Shown here in pieces: positions 34,984-44,549 of a DNA stretch of 64,000 bases. The stretch is taken from positions 3,720,001-3,784,000 of the forward strand of contig NZ_JACBYV010000001.1 in NCBI RefSeq assembly GCF_013408425.1. Reading direction: 5' to 3'. Source of the DNA: Pseudomonas flavescens. GTDB taxonomy: Bacteria > Pseudomonadota > Gammaproteobacteria > Pseudomonadales > Pseudomonadaceae. Numbering within the stretch: position 1 is the first letter of the stretch; each line of letters opens with the position of its first letter. Made by a program: the position numbers and the translations under genes. The notes under the pieces were generated by a model. That model did no database searches and was not told the DNA's origin. It was given only the letters and a program-made list of their open reading frames with translations.

Positions 34984-36329
34984 CAGTCGATCCTTTGCAG
35001 GACATCGCCCACGGCGCTGAACACGCGGTCGAGGTCTTCGATCTTGGCGTTGAACATCGGCCCGAACTGCAGGCCGTCGCCGCCGAAACGGACATAGAAG
35101 CCGGCTTTCCACAGCGCCACACCGGCCTCGAAGGGACGGATCGACGGGTCGCCATCACGGGGCGCCAGCTGGATCGCGCCAGCGAGGCCACAGTTGCGGA
35201 TGTCGACGATGTGCTTGGCGCCCTTGAGGCCATGGATGGCGCTCTCGAACTTGGGCGCCAGCTCGGCGGACTGCTGCACCAGGTTCTCGCGTTTGAGCAG
35301 CTCCAGCGAAGCCAGGCCAGCGGCGCAGGCTACCGGGTGGGCTGAGTAGGTGTAGCCGTGGGTGAATTCGATCATGTGCTCGGGCGTCGGCTGGCCCATG
35401 AAGGTCTGGTAGATCTCGCGGGTGGCGATCACCGCGCCCATGGGCACGGCGCCGTTGGTGATCTGCTTGGCGACGTTGACGATGTCCGGGGTGACGCCGA
35501 AGTACTCGGCGCCGGTCCATTTGCCCATGCGCCCGAAGGCGGTGATCACCTCGTCGAAGATCAGCAGGATGTTGTGCTGGGTGCAGATCTCGCGCAGGCG
35601 CTGCAGATAACCGGCAGGCGGCACGATGACACCGGCCGAACCGGACATCGGCTCGACGATCACCGCGGCGATGTTGGAGGCGTCATGCAGTTCGATCAGC
35701 TTGAGCATCTCGTTGGCCAGCTCGACGCCGCCGGTCTCGGCCGCGCCCTTGGTGAAGGCCATGCCTGGCTGCAGGGTGTGCGGCAGGTGGTCCACATCCA
35801 TCAACTGGCCGTACATCTTGCGGTTGCCGCCAATGCCGCCGAGCGCGGTGCCGGCGATGTTGACGCCGTGGTACCCACGGGCACGGCCGATCATGCGGGT
35901 CTTGCTGGCCTGCCCCTTCAGGCGCCAGTAGGCCTTGGCCATCTTCACGGCGGTATCGGCGCACTCGGAGCCGGAGCCGGTGAAGAACACGTGGTTGAGG
36001 TCGCCCGGCATCAGGTCGGCGACTTCCTCGGCCAGCTTGAAGGACAGCGGGTGGGCGTACTGAAAACCCGGCGAGTAATCGAGGGTGCCGAGCTGCTTGG
36101 CCACGGCCTCCTGAATCTCCTTGCGGCAATGACCGGCGCCGCAAGTCCACAGGCCGGACAGGCTGTCGTAGACCTTGCGACCGGAGTCGTCGGTCAGCCA
36201 GGAGCCTTCAGCGCTGACGATGATCCGCGGGTCGCGCTGAAAGCTGCGGTTGGCGGAAAACGGCATCCAGTGGGCGTCCAACTTGAGCTGGCTGGCCAGG
36301 GGCGGCGTGGCGGTCTGCGGCATGTTCAT
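34983..36329 (-). CDS. bauA: Beta-alanine--pyruvate transaminase
   Basis: A 448-residue class III, PLP-dependent omega-aminotransferase that moves the amino group from beta-alanine (and other omega-amines) to pyruvate, giving malonate semialdehyde and alanine. Family features are SGLWTCGAGHCRKEIQEAV, FFTGSGSECADTAVKMA (phosphate binding), ILLIFDEVITAFGRMG (Asp contacting the pyridine ring) and NVAKQITNGAVPMGAV, containing the PLP-binding Lys. ATG 36329 with GAGG upstream fits; the frame extends 28 codons further. It is the first gene of bauA-bauB-bauC, divergent from bauR. Confidence 0.95.
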   Translation of the reverse strand: MNMPQTATPPLASQLKLDAHWMPFSANRSFQRDPRIIVSAEGSWLTDDSGRKVYDSLSGLWTCGAGHCRKEIQEAVAKQLGTLDYSPGFQYAHPLSFKLAEEVADLMPGDLNHVFFTGSGSECADTAVKMAKAYWRLKGQASKTRMIGRARGYHGVNIAGTALGGIGGNRKMYGQLMDVDHLPHTLQPGMAFTKGAAETGGVELANEMLKLIELHDASNIAAVIVEPMSGSAGVIVPPAGYLQRLREICTQHNILLIFDEVITAFGRMGKWTGAEYFGVTPDIVNVAKQITNGAVPMGAVIATREIYQTFMGQPTPEHMIEFTHGYTYSAHPVACAAGLASLELLKRENLVQQSAELAPKFESAIHGLKGAKHIVDIRNCGLAGAIQLAPRDGDPSIRPFEAGVALWKAGFYVRFGGDGLQFGPMFNAKIEDLDRVFSAVGDVLQRID

Positions 36330-36457
36330 GGAGTCAGCCTCGTAATGGCGTTTTCGTGAAGATGGATAGAAGCGTATCGGTTGCCTGAAAAGGTGCCACA
36401 GGCATAAAGTCACTCAAACCCGACTCTTCTTATCCTCAGTTCAGCGGTGACTAAACA

Positions 36458-37378
36458 ATGAGCGTTCGACGCCCGGAGCCCCTGGCCCAGGTCAGCGATT
36501 TCGATATCCGCCTGCTCAAGCTGTTTCGCAGCGTGGTCGAGTGCGGCGGTTTTTCCGCTGCGGAGAGCGCGCTGGGCATCGGTCGCTCGGCGATCAGCCA
36601 GCAGATGAGCGACCTGGAGCAACGCCTCGGCCTGCGCCTGTGCCAGCGCGGCCGCGCCGGCTTCGCACTGACCGAAGAGGGTCGCGAGGTGTACCAGTCG
36701 ACCCAGCAGTTGCTGGCGGCGCTGGAAAGCTTTCGTACCGAGGTCAATGGCCTGCATCAGCACCTGCGCGGCGAGCTGAATATCGGCCTGACCGACAACC
36801 TGGTGACGGTGCCGCACATGCGCATCACCAGCGCCCTCGCCCGCCTCAAGGATCGCGGCCCGGACGTGCACGTGCATATCCGCATGACGCCGCCCAGCGA
36901 GGTCGAACAGGGCGTGCTCGACGGGCGCCTGCACGTGGGCGTGGTGCCCATGGTCGGTGGCCTGTCCGGCCTCGATTACCAGCCGCTTTACGACGAGCGC
37001 TCGCTGCTCTACTGCGCGGTCGGCCACCCGCTGTTCTATGTGGATGACCGGGAGCTGCCCGACGAACGCCTCAATGCCCAGCATGCCATCGCCCCGACCT
37101 TTCGCCTGCCGCCGGACATCCAGAACCACTACCAGGCCCTGAACTGCACGGCCAGCGCCTCGGATCGCGAAGGCATGGCCTTTCTGATCCTCACCGGGCG
37201 CTATATCGGCTACCTGCCGGATCACTACGCCACCGCCTGGATCAAGGAAGGCCGCCTGCGTGCACTGAAAGCCGATACGCGCTTCTACGACCTCAACCTG
37301 GCCTCGGTCACCCGCAAAGGCCGCCGCCCGCACCTGGTGCTGGAGACCTTTCTCGAAGAGCTGGCGGCGAGCGCCTGA
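36458..37378 (+). CDS. bauR: LysR-type activator of the bau operon
   Basis: A 306-residue LysR regulator. The N-terminal helix-turn-helix is about residues 12-70 (FDIRLLKLFRSVVECGGFSA, RSAISQQMSDLEQRLGLRLC), and a periplasmic-binding-protein-like effector domain follows. Position divergent from bauA, separated by 128 bases, matches BauR of P. aeruginosa, an activator responding to beta-alanine. I infer that its operator lies in 36330-36457. The permease gene bauD of that organism is not present in this window. Confidence 0.9.
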   Translation: MSVRRPEPLAQVSDFDIRLLKLFRSVVECGGFSAAESALGIGRSAISQQMSDLEQRLGLRLCQRGRAGFALTEEGREVYQSTQQLLAALESFRTEVNGLHQHLRGELNIGLTDNLVTVPHMRITSALARLKDRGPDVHVHIRMTPPSEVEQGVLDGRLHVGVVPMVGGLSGLDYQPLYDERSLLYCAVGHPLFYVDDRELPDERLNAQHAIAPTFRLPPDIQNHYQALNCTASASDREGMAFLILTGRYIGYLPDHYATAWIKEGRLRALKADTRFYDLNLASVTRKGRRPHLVLETFLEELAASA

Positions 37379-37447
37379 ATGGTCGTTTCGATCGATTAGA
37401 TGCGTGTTTGAATTGGCTGCTGTAAGGCGATAGCGGACCTTCGATTT

Positions 37448-37508
37448 GGTGGGCTGAAGCCCACCCTACAGCCGCGCACCTAGCCGTAGGGTGGGCTTTA
37501 GCCCACCA
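37448..37508. repeat. Pair of GGTGGGCTGAAGCCCACC palindromes in inverted orientation
   Basis: A GGTGGGCTGAAGCCCACC copy followed by CTAC at 37448-37470 faces GTAGGGTGGGCTTTAGCCCACC at 37487-37508. The pair sits between convergent bauR and the lipoprotein gene. Confidence 0.85.
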
Positions 37509-37561
37509 ATTGGTCCCCGACTACGAACGGCTGCTTTCGCCTTCACCCTGCCATGCAGCGC

Positions 37562-37918
37562 TTACTCGATTTTCTGGTAACTGCCGCCACATTTGACGAA
37601 GCAGTTCTTGTAGACCTGCGAGCAAGTTCGGTAGTCAGGCCCGTCGATTGCCGTGGGCTTCGGGCACAGGGTCTTGAGATTGGGATCTTCGGTGGTGTGC
37701 AGGCAGTTCTGGTAGCTCTGGTTCTGGCTGTCGTGGATGACTTTGAAGCCTTGGTAGGCCTCATCCTCACGGCGTTCACAGGCCCGCTGCGTTTCGTTGC
37801 ACTGCTGAACGCAGGCCTGGCCTTCGGCAGTTTGCGGCGGCACTTCGCGGTACTGGGTACAACCGCCGAGTAGCGTCAGTAGAGTAAATACGGGTAATAG
37901 CGAGTGGCGAGACAACAC
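37562..37918 (-). CDS. Cysteine-rich lipoprotein of unknown function
   Basis: A 118-residue lipoprotein precursor. The lipobox LGGC places the lipidated Cys near residue 20 after a hydrophobic signal (LLPVFTLLTLLGG). The mature part has eight further cysteines, including two CX3C motifs, CVQQC near the start and CFVKC near the end, arranged almost symmetrically (CX3CX6C ... CX6CX3C). This suggests disulfide-stapled helices in the periplasm. I do not recognise the family. It ends convergent to bauR beyond a repeat pair. Confidence 0.75.
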   Translation of the reverse strand: MLSRHSLLPVFTLLTLLGGCTQYREVPPQTAEGQACVQQCNETQRACERREDEAYQGFKVIHDSQNQSYQNCLHTTEDPNLKTLCPKPTAIDGPDYRTCSQVYKNCFVKCGGSYQKIE

Positions 37919-38139
37919 GGGTTGCAGGGTCCTTCGGCAACGGTTCGGGCAGGCGCCCTGAACATTCCAGGCGCATCGGAGAAGCTCATGGGCTCTGCTG
38001 TGATGGCCCTCGCGAAGGTTGGTTCCCTCTTCGCCGGCCAGCCGCTAGCGACATACCCGGTAACAGGCTGTCGATACTCCCTTGGGCTGGGCGTCTAGTC
38101 TCAAGCCATTGTCTCTTCAACCAGCCTCTGGAGCATGCC

Positions 38140-39063
38140 ATGCCCAATCGTCGCCATTTCCTGCAGGGCAGCGCTGCTCTGATGACCCTCGCGGCCGGCA
38201 GCCAGTTGTTGCCGGGCTTCGCGTTCGCGGCCAACCCGGCCCCGCTGCTGCAGCGCAAGATTCCGTCGAGTGGCGAGGCACTGCCGGTGATCGGCCTGGG
38301 CACGTCGCAAACCTTCAACGTAAGCCTCGACGACGCCAGCCTGAAACCACTGGACGAGGTGGTGCGAGCCTTCATCAATGGCGGCGCCACGCTGATCGAT
38401 ACCGCGCCCAGTTACGGCGCCGCCGAGGCGGTGACCGGCGAGCTGCTCAAGCGCACCAAGACTCAGGGCAAGGCATTTCTCGCCTCCAAGCTGTCGAGCA
38501 GCGGACGCGAGCGCGGCCTGGCGCAGTTCGAGGCGAGCCTGAAAGCCTTGCAGACCGACAAGATGGACCTGCTGCAGGTGCACAACCTGCAGGACACCAC
38601 CACGCAGTTGGCATTGGCCCGTGAGCTGCGCGAACAAGGCAAGGTGCGCTACATCGGCATCACCCATTACATCGAGTCGGCCCACGACGACCTGCTGGAG
38701 GTGCTGGCCAAGGAGAAGGTCGATTTCGTCCAGTTCAACTATTCGGTGGGCGAGCGCAATGCCGAGAAACGCCTGCTGCCTTACTGCGCCGAGCACGGCA
38801 TCGCCACGCTGATCAACCGTCCGTTCCAGCGCGCGCAACTGCTCGCCCGGGTGAAAGGCAAGCCGCTGCCGGAGTGGGCCAACGAGGTCGATGCAACGTC
38901 CTGGGCGCAGTTGCTGCTCAAGTTCATCCTCGCCAACGAAGCGGTTACCGCGGTGATTCCGGCCACCTCGAACCCGCGCTATGTGGTCGACAACCTCAAG
39001 GCAGGCCAGGGTCGGCTGCCCAATGCCGAGCTGCTTGAGCGCATCGTCCAGGCCTTCAGTTGA
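38140..39063 (+). CDS. Tat-exported aldo/keto reductase
   Basis: A 307-residue precursor with a twin-arginine signal (NRRHFLQGSAALMTL, cleavage near AFA, residue 31), so the enzyme folds in the cytosol with its cofactor and acts in the periplasm. The aldo-keto reductase barrel shows VIGLGTSQTF, LIDTAPSYGAAEAVTGELL (catalytic Asp and Tyr), FLASKLSS (Lys), and LLQVHNL for the usual His. The C-terminal NADP-binding Arg region (VIPATSNPRYVVDNL) is present. The substrate is unknown. Its neighbours give no pathway. Confidence 0.9.
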   Translation: MPNRRHFLQGSAALMTLAAGSQLLPGFAFAANPAPLLQRKIPSSGEALPVIGLGTSQTFNVSLDDASLKPLDEVVRAFINGGATLIDTAPSYGAAEAVTGELLKRTKTQGKAFLASKLSSSGRERGLAQFEASLKALQTDKMDLLQVHNLQDTTTQLALARELREQGKVRYIGITHYIESAHDDLLEVLAKEKVDFVQFNYSVGERNAEKRLLPYCAEHGIATLINRPFQRAQLLARVKGKPLPEWANEVDATSWAQLLLKFILANEAVTAVIPATSNPRYVVDNLKAGQGRLPNAELLERIVQAFS

Positions 39064-39185
39064 GCGGATACAGTGGCCGGCAGTGAGACCGGCCAGATAT
39101 TTTCAGCGACCAGCGCTTGTCACGTCGGCGGGTTCTGGAGTATCTGTTCTTGCGCTGTGCCCCCTGAACAGAACGGAAGCCTCCG

Positions 39186-39845
39186 ATGTCCCTCGACGCC
39201 CTCGCCCCTAGCGCCACCTCCGGCAAGCCGAATGGCCGGATTCGGCAGAAGAACGTAGAAGCGATCATCGCCGCCGCCGAAGACGAGTTCGCCCGGCACG
39301 GTTTCAAGGGCACCAGCATGAACACCATCGCCCAGGCGGTGGGCCTGCCCAAGGCCAACCTGCATTATTACTTCAGCAGCAAGCAGGGCCTGTACCTGGC
39401 GGTGCTGAACAACATCCTCACGCTGTGGGACAGCGCCTTCAGCAACCTGCGTGCCGAGGATGACCCGGCCGAGGCCCTCGAGCGCTACATCCGCGCCAAG
39501 ATGGAGTACTCGCGCCGCTACCCCAAGGCCTCGCGCATCTTCGCCATGGAGGTGATCAGCGGCGGTGTGTGCCTGTCGCAGCATTTCGGCAAGGACCACC
39601 AGAGCTGGTTTCGCGAGCGCGCGGCCGTCTTCGAAAGCTGGATCACCGCCGGCAAGATGGATGCGGTGGACCCCATGCACCTGATTTTCCTGCTCTGGGG
39701 CAGCACCCAGCATTACGCCGACTTCGCCTCCGAGATCTGCCGTGTCAGTGGCCGCTCGCGCCTGACCAAGCAGGATTACCAGGCCGCTGCCGACAACCTG
39801 GTGCGCATCATCCTCAAGGGCTGCGGACTGAAACCGAGCGTCTGA
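39186..39845 (+). CDS. TetR-family regulator, RutR-like
   Basis: A 219-residue repressor. The N-terminal TetR helix-turn-helix (about 20-70) reads NVEAIIAAAEDEFARHGFKG and IAQAVGLPKANLHYYFSSKQ. The C-terminal domain (SRIFAMEVISGG, HLIFLLWGSTQHYADFASEI) fits the RutR C-terminal family, whose founding member senses pyrimidines. Start ATG 39186 is short of a strong ribosome-binding site. Its stop overlaps the yigZ start by one base (TGATG). Confidence 0.88.
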   Translation: MSLDALAPSATSGKPNGRIRQKNVEAIIAAAEDEFARHGFKGTSMNTIAQAVGLPKANLHYYFSSKQGLYLAVLNNILTLWDSAFSNLRAEDDPAEALERYIRAKMEYSRRYPKASRIFAMEVISGGVCLSQHFGKDHQSWFRERAAVFESWITAGKMDAVDPMHLIFLLWGSTQHYADFASEICRVSGRSRLTKQDYQAAADNLVRIILKGCGLKPSV

Positions 39846-40432
39846 TGGCCTTTCTGTTACTCGCTCCTTGCGACTACCGCGAGGAAATCCGCAAGAGCCG
39901 CTTTCTCGCCCAGGCCCGCGCCATCAAGGATGCAGCCGACGCTCAGGCGCTCATCGAGCAGCTCAGCGACCCGAGCGCATCGCACAACTGCTGGGCCTGG
40001 AAGCTCGGCCAACAGTATCGCTTCAGCGACGACGGCGAGCCTGGTGGCACCGCAGGCCGGCCAATCCTAGCCGCCATCGAGGCTCAAGGGTTCGATGGCG
40101 TGGCGGTGGTGGTGACGCGCTGGTACGGCGGCATCCAACTCGGCACCGGCGGCCTGGCCCGCGCCTATGGCGGCAGCGCCAACAAATGCCTGCAGAACGC
40201 CGAACGCCAGGAGCAGGTCGCGCGGCTCTCCTGCTCCTGTCATTGCGGGTTCGCCGAGCTGGCGTTGCTCAAGTCGCGCCTGGCCGAGTTCGATGCGGTA
40301 TTGGAGCAGGAAACCTTCGACGCCCAAGGCGCCGAGCTGCAACTGGCCGTGCCGCAGGCGCACATCGACGACCTGCAGCTCCTGCTCGCCGACATCAGCC
40401 GCGGGCGCAGCCGCCTGCAATTGCCTGGCTGA
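39845..40432 (+). CDS. yigZ: YigZ/IMPACT-family protein
   Basis: A 195-residue cytosolic protein of the UPF0029 family. The N-terminal IMPACT domain holds the signature GEPGGTAGRPILAAIEAQG, then VVVTRWYGGIQLGTGGLARA. The smaller C-terminal ferredoxin-like domain is present. The family may bind nucleic acid or modulate translation; its biochemical function is not settled. ATG 39845 overlaps the TetR stop, so the two are coupled. Confidence 0.95.
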   Translation: MAFLLLAPCDYREEIRKSRFLAQARAIKDAADAQALIEQLSDPSASHNCWAWKLGQQYRFSDDGEPGGTAGRPILAAIEAQGFDGVAVVVTRWYGGIQLGTGGLARAYGGSANKCLQNAERQEQVARLSCSCHCGFAELALLKSRLAEFDAVLEQETFDAQGAELQLAVPQAHIDDLQLLLADISRGRSRLQLPG

Positions 40433-40491
40433 GGCTTGACCTCGCCGCGCATGACGCGACATGGTTGTGGCTTTGCACCGGGAGCCGCCCC

Positions 40492-40986
40492 ATGAGCCTG
40501 CAATCCGTTCGCGCCTTCTTCGCCGAGAAGGCGCCCGACCTGCACGTCATCGAACTCGACACCAGCACCGCTACCGTGGCCCTGGCCGCCGATGCCCACG
40601 GCGTGGAGCCCGGGCAGATCGCCAAGACCCTGGCCTTTCGCATGGGCGAGCGCAATCTGCTGATCGTCGCCCGCGGCGATGCGCGCATCGATAACCGCAA
40701 GATCAAGGAAACCTTCGGCAGCAAGGCCAAGATGCTCGATGCCGATACGGTACTCGCCCTGACCAGCCACCCGGTCGGCGGCGTCTGCCCGTTCGGCCTC
40801 GCCACGCCACTGCCGGTGTATTGCGATGTGTCGCTGCGCGCGTTCGAGGAAGTGGTGCCGGCTGCGGGATCTATCCACAGCGCGGTGCGCATCGCTCCGG
40901 CGCGCATGGCCGAGCTGGTCGAAGCCGAGTGGGTGGACGTGTGCCAGTCGCTGCCCGTTGAAAACCGCGAAGTCGCGGCCCCCTGA
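40492..40986 (+). CDS. YbaK/ProX-type aminoacyl-tRNA deacylase
   Basis: A 164-residue protein with the YbaK-like editing fold: VIELDTSTATVALAADAHG, GQIAKTLAFRMGERNLLIVA and the GGVCPFGLATPLPVYCDVSL loop. Members hydrolyse mischarged tRNAs (Cys-tRNA-Pro and related). The Lys of IAKTLAF is the conserved catalytic residue. The exact substrate subclass cannot be decided. It lies 59 bases past yigZ and 13 bases before the dehydrogenase gene, probably in one transcript. Confidence 0.9.
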   Translation: MSLQSVRAFFAEKAPDLHVIELDTSTATVALAADAHGVEPGQIAKTLAFRMGERNLLIVARGDARIDNRKIKETFGSKAKMLDADTVLALTSHPVGGVCPFGLATPLPVYCDVSLRAFEEVVPAAGSIHSAVRIAPARMAELVEAEWVDVCQSLPVENREVAAP

Positions 40987-40999
40987 AACTGGAGAAACC

Positions 41000-41932
41000 A
41001 TGAAACCGCACCTGCTGATTCTCAACCCGCTCAGCGAGGCCAGCCTGGCGCGTATCGCCGAGCGCTTCGAGGTAACCCATGCGCCGAACCCTGCAGCGCG
41101 GGAAGCGGCCATCTCGGAGCACGCCGACAGCGTGCAGGCGGTACTGACCATCGGCACCATCGGCCTGACCGGCGAAGAAATCGCCCGCCTGCCGAAACTG
41201 GGCTTCGTCGGCACCCTTGGCGTGGGCTATGAAAAGGTCGACCTGGAGGCCGCCCGCGCCCGTGGCATCGCCATGAGCAATGGCGCCGGCAGCAACGCCG
41301 ATTGCGTCGCCGATCACGCCATGGCACTGCTGCTGGCTGCCATTCGTGACGTGCGGCGGCTGGACGTCGCCTGCCGCGCCGGCATCTGGCGCGATGCACT
41401 GCCGATGACCGATGGCGTGTGCGGCAAGCGCCTGGGCATTCTCGGCCTCGGCGCCATCGGCGAAAAACTCGCCCGCCGCGCCGCGGCCTTCGACATGCCG
41501 GTGGGCTATCACAACCGCTCGGCCAAAGCGGACAGCCCGCACCGCTACTTCGCCAGCGCTCTGGAACTGGCGCGCTGGAGCGACTGCCTGGTGGTGGCCA
41601 TTCCTGGCGGCGCCTCGACTCTCCATCTGGTAAACGCCGAGGTGCTCGACGCCCTGGGGCCGCAGGGTTACTTGGTCAACGTGGCGCGCGGCAGCGTGGT
41701 GGACACCGCCGCGCTGGGCCGTGCACTGCGCGAAAAACGCATCCGTGCCGCGGCGCTGGATGTCTACGAAAGCGAGCCGCTGCCGCCCAGTGAACTGCTC
41801 GACCTCGACAACCTGACCATCACCCCGCACGTGGGCGGCAATTCGCCCCAGGCGCTGGAGCAGTCGCTAACGCAGTTCCTTGGCAATATCGACCGGCATT
41901 TCCGTGGTGAGCCGCTGCTGACGCCGATCTGA
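41000..41932 (+). CDS. D-2-hydroxyacid dehydrogenase (NAD(P)-dependent)
   Basis: A 310-residue oxidoreductase that interconverts 2-oxo and D-2-hydroxy acids. The Rossmann motif is ILGLGAIGEKLARRAA (about residues 147-162). Catalytic triad residues are Arg in NVARGSVVD, Glu in DVYESEPLPP and His in ITPHVGGNSP. It resembles glyoxylate/hydroxypyruvate reductases. GGAG lies five bases before ATG 41000. It is the last gene of the yigZ-ybaK group; a repeat element follows at 41948-41970. Confidence 0.93.
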   Translation: MKPHLLILNPLSEASLARIAERFEVTHAPNPAAREAAISEHADSVQAVLTIGTIGLTGEEIARLPKLGFVGTLGVGYEKVDLEAARARGIAMSNGAGSNADCVADHAMALLLAAIRDVRRLDVACRAGIWRDALPMTDGVCGKRLGILGLGAIGEKLARRAAAFDMPVGYHNRSAKADSPHRYFASALELARWSDCLVVAIPGGASTLHLVNAEVLDALGPQGYLVNVARGSVVDTAALGRALREKRIRAAALDVYESEPLPPSELLDLDNLTITPHVGGNSPQALEQSLTQFLGNIDRHFRGEPLLTPI

Positions 41933-41947
41933 TAGCGCGACGCAATT

Positions 41948-41970
41948 GGTGGGCTAAAGCCCACCCTACG
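41948..41970. repeat. Single GGTGGGCTAAAGCCCACC palindrome
   Basis: One copy of the dispersed palindrome seen at 14443-14598 and 37448-37508, ending CTACG. It lies in the spacer between convergent genes and may stop transcripts from both sides. Confidence 0.8.
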
Positions 41971-42022
41971 GCCAAAAACCACGGCGCATCCATCGAATCC
42001 GGTCACGAGGTCAATAAGCGCT

Positions 42023-42316
42023 CTACCCACCACCGCGGACCTGCAAACCAATACCCAGGGCCTTGGCGAGCGACAGCGGCAACAGCAGGGTATCGAGCAA
42101 GGCACTGGCTGGCAGGTCCACCGCGGCATAGGCAGGCGCTTCGGCCCCGAAACGCTCGACCGGGCAGCAACCGCCTTGCAGCGCATACCAGTCCAGCCGA
42201 GTACCGGCGTAAACCACTGGCGCACCGGGCTTGGCGGCGTCCAGGGTACGCGCGGTGGCACAGCCGCCCACGTGCAGGCAGGCCAGCAGGACCGCGCAGA
42301 GCGCGTGCTTACTCAT
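42023..42316 (-). CDS. YceK/YidQ-family lipoprotein
   Basis: A 97-residue lipoprotein precursor. The signal ([16 protein letters not shown]) ends at the lipobox VGGC. The mature part carries the YceK/YidQ-type segments [13 protein letters not shown], then [20 protein letters not shown]. The function is unknown; members are small envelope lipoproteins. ATG 42316 lies inside the ubiX end and overlaps its stop by eight bases, with no separate ribosome-binding site, so coupled translation is likely. Confidence 0.85.
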   Translation of the reverse strand: MSKHALCAVLLACLHVGGCATARTLDAAKPGAPVVYAGTRLDWYALQGGCCPVERFGAEAPAYAAVDLPASALLDTLLLPLSLAKALGIGLQVRGGG

Positions 42317-42947
42317 CGCCACTGTTGAGGTGCTGCTCGCCCCAGCGCGGCAGCATGTCCTGAGGGATATTCAGGCAGTTGAGAATCCGCGCGACGACGA
42401 AGTCGATCAGATCGTCCAGGGTCTGCGGCTGGTGATAGAAACCAGGCGAGGCCGGCAGGATGGTCACGCCAAGGTTGGAAAGCTTGAGCATGTGTTCGAG
42501 ATGAATGCTCGAGTACGGCGCCTCGCGGGGCACCAGAATCAGCTGGCGGCGCTCCTTGAGGGCCACGTCGGCGGCACGCTCGATCAGGTTGTTGCAGGCA
42601 CCGGTGGCGATCGCCGACAGGGTGCCGGTGCTGCACGGCACCACCACCATGGCCGAGGGCGCGCCGGAGCCGGAGGCCACCGGGGCCATCCAGTCTTCCT
42701 TGCCGTAGACACGAATCTGCCCGTCGGTGGCACCGGTGTATTCGGTGAGAAACGCCTGCATGGCCTGGGGCTTGGCCGGCAGGCTGACGTCCGTCTCGGT
42801 GGCCATCACCAACTGCGCGGCCTTGGAGATCAGGAAGTGCACTTCCCGGTCCTCACGCACCAGGCAGTCGAGCAGCCGCAACCCATACTGCGCGCCGGAG
42901 GCGCCGGTCATGGCGAGAGTGATGCGCTCCGGTCCGGCCACGCTCAT
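42309..42947 (-). CDS. ubiX: UbiX flavin prenyltransferase
   Basis: A 212-residue flavoprotein that prenylates FMN to the cofactor used by the UbiD decarboxylase in ubiquinone synthesis. Family motifs are [39 protein letters not shown] (flavin phosphate binding), [18 protein letters not shown] and the [20 protein letters not shown] end. ATG 42947 overlaps the mpl stop (ATGA). The order mpl-ubiX matches what I recall from P. aeruginosa. Confidence 0.97.
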   Translation of the reverse strand: MSVAGPERITLAMTGASGAQYGLRLLDCLVREDREVHFLISKAAQLVMATETDVSLPAKPQAMQAFLTEYTGATDGQIRVYGKEDWMAPVASGSGAPSAMVVVPCSTGTLSAIATGACNNLIERAADVALKERRQLILVPREAPYSSIHLEHMLKLSNLGVTILPASPGFYHQPQTLDDLIDFVVARILNCLNIPQDMLPRWGEQHLNSGDE

Positions 42948-44296
42948 GCCTCCAGCGCCGCGGCCAGCTTGCCGTGCAAGCCGCCGAAGCCACCGTTGCT
43001 CATGATCACCACCTGGGTGCCGGGACGCACCAGCGCCTTGACCCCAGCGATGATCGTCTCCAGCGAATCGCAGACCTGAGTCGGATTGGCAGCGCCAGCC
43101 ACGGTAGCCGCCAGATCCCAGCCCAGATTCGGCGGCGCGTACCAGAACACCGCATCGGCCTGCTCGGCGGATTCCGCCAGGCCATCGCGATGGGCGCCGA
43201 GCTTCATGGAATTGGAACGCGGCTCGATGATCGCGATGACCTGCTCGTCGCCAACCCGTTTGCGCAGGCCGTCGAGGGTGGTGGCGATGGCGGTCGGGTG
43301 GTGGGCGAAGTCGTCGTAGACGGTCACGCCCTTCACCTCGGCGACCTTTTCCATGCGCCGCTTGGCATTGATGAAACGTCCCAGCGCCTCGATGCCCAGC
43401 GCCGGCACCACACCCACATGCCGCGCGGCAGCCAGCACGGCCAAGGCGTTGGCGACGTTGTGCTGGCCGGTGAGCCCCCACTCCACCACGCCCTCGACCT
43501 TGCCATCGAAACTCACCTCGAACCGCGAGCCGTCGGCAGCCAGCAGGCGCGCCTGCCACTGCCCACCGTCGCCAGTGGTCTGCACGGGCGTCCAGCAGCC
43601 CATGCCGATCACCCGAGTCAGCGCGGTTTCGCTGGCCGGGTGGATGACCAGGCCTTCGCCGGGAATGATCCGTACCAGGTGGTGGAACTGCCGCTCGATG
43701 GCCGCCAGATCCGGGAAAATATCCGCGTGGTCGAACTCGAGGTTGTTGAGGATCGCGGTACGCGGGCGGTAGTGGACGAACTTGCTGCGCTTGTCGAAGA
43801 ACGCACTGTCGTATTCATCGGCTTCGACCACGAAGAACGGCGTATCGCCCAGACGCGCGGAGATGCCGAAATTCTGCGGCACGCCACCGATCAGGAAGCC
43901 TGGCGCCATGCCCGCATGCTCGAGCACCCAGGCGAGCATGCTCGAACTGCTGGTCTTGCCGTGGGTGCCGGCCACTGCCATCACCCAACGGCCCTGCAGC
44001 ACATGGTCGGCCAGCCACTGCGGCCCGGACACGTAGGGCAGCCCCTTGTTGAGCACGTACTCCACCGCCGGGTTGCCGCGGCTCATGGCATTGCCTACCA
44101 CCACCAGATCGGGTGCCGGCTGCAGGTGAGCGGGATCGTAGCCCTGCATCAGCTCGATGCCCTGGGCCTCGAGCTGGGTACTCATGGGCGGATAGACGTT
44201 GGCATCGGAGCCGGTGACGCGATGGCCCAGCGCCTTGGCCAGCACGGCCAGCGACCCCATGAACGTACCGCAGATGCCGAGAATGTGGATATGCAT
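42944..44296 (-). CDS. mpl: UDP-MurNAc:L-Ala-D-Glu-meso-DAP ligase
   Basis: A 450-residue ATP-dependent ligase that joins recycled murein tripeptide to UDP-MurNAc. Mur-ligase features: [20 protein letters not shown] at the N-terminus, the ATP loop [32 protein letters not shown], and [22 protein letters not shown] 44296 gives the family start MHIHILG; the frame extends 47 codons further without family-like sequence. It is the first gene of mpl-ubiX-lipoprotein. Confidence 0.97.
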   Translation of the reverse strand: MHIHILGICGTFMGSLAVLAKALGHRVTGSDANVYPPMSTQLEAQGIELMQGYDPAHLQPAPDLVVVGNAMSRGNPAVEYVLNKGLPYVSGPQWLADHVLQGRWVMAVAGTHGKTSSSSMLAWVLEHAGMAPGFLIGGVPQNFGISARLGDTPFFVVEADEYDSAFFDKRSKFVHYRPRTAILNNLEFDHADIFPDLAAIERQFHHLVRIIPGEGLVIHPASETALTRVIGMGCWTPVQTTGDGGQWQARLLAADGSRFEVSFDGKVEGVVEWGLTGQHNVANALAVLAAARHVGVVPALGIEALGRFINAKRRMEKVAEVKGVTVYDDFAHHPTAIATTLDGLRKRVGDEQVIAIIEPRSNSMKLGAHRDGLAESAEQADAVFWYAPPNLGWDLAATVAGAANPTQVCDSLETIIAGVKALVRPGTQVVIMSNGGFGGLHGKLAAALEA

Positions 44297-44549
44297 GAAA
44301 ACCTCGAAAACAGGCGCGCCGAAAGCCGGGCGAGCCGAATGAAAACATGGCCGCAGATTAGCACAGCGGCGCCCCGCATCCTGCCTGCCAGGCGTCCCAG
44401 GCGCGCAAGCCCGGTCGCGTGGCGCTGCCAGGTGCATCTGCCAGGCGAACAGGCATGCCGTGGCCCTTCAACAGCGCGTAACGCCTGCGCGCTTGCGGTA
44501 AGCGGATGGCCTGCTTAAGGTGACGCCACCCTGCCATCGAGCTTTTGTC

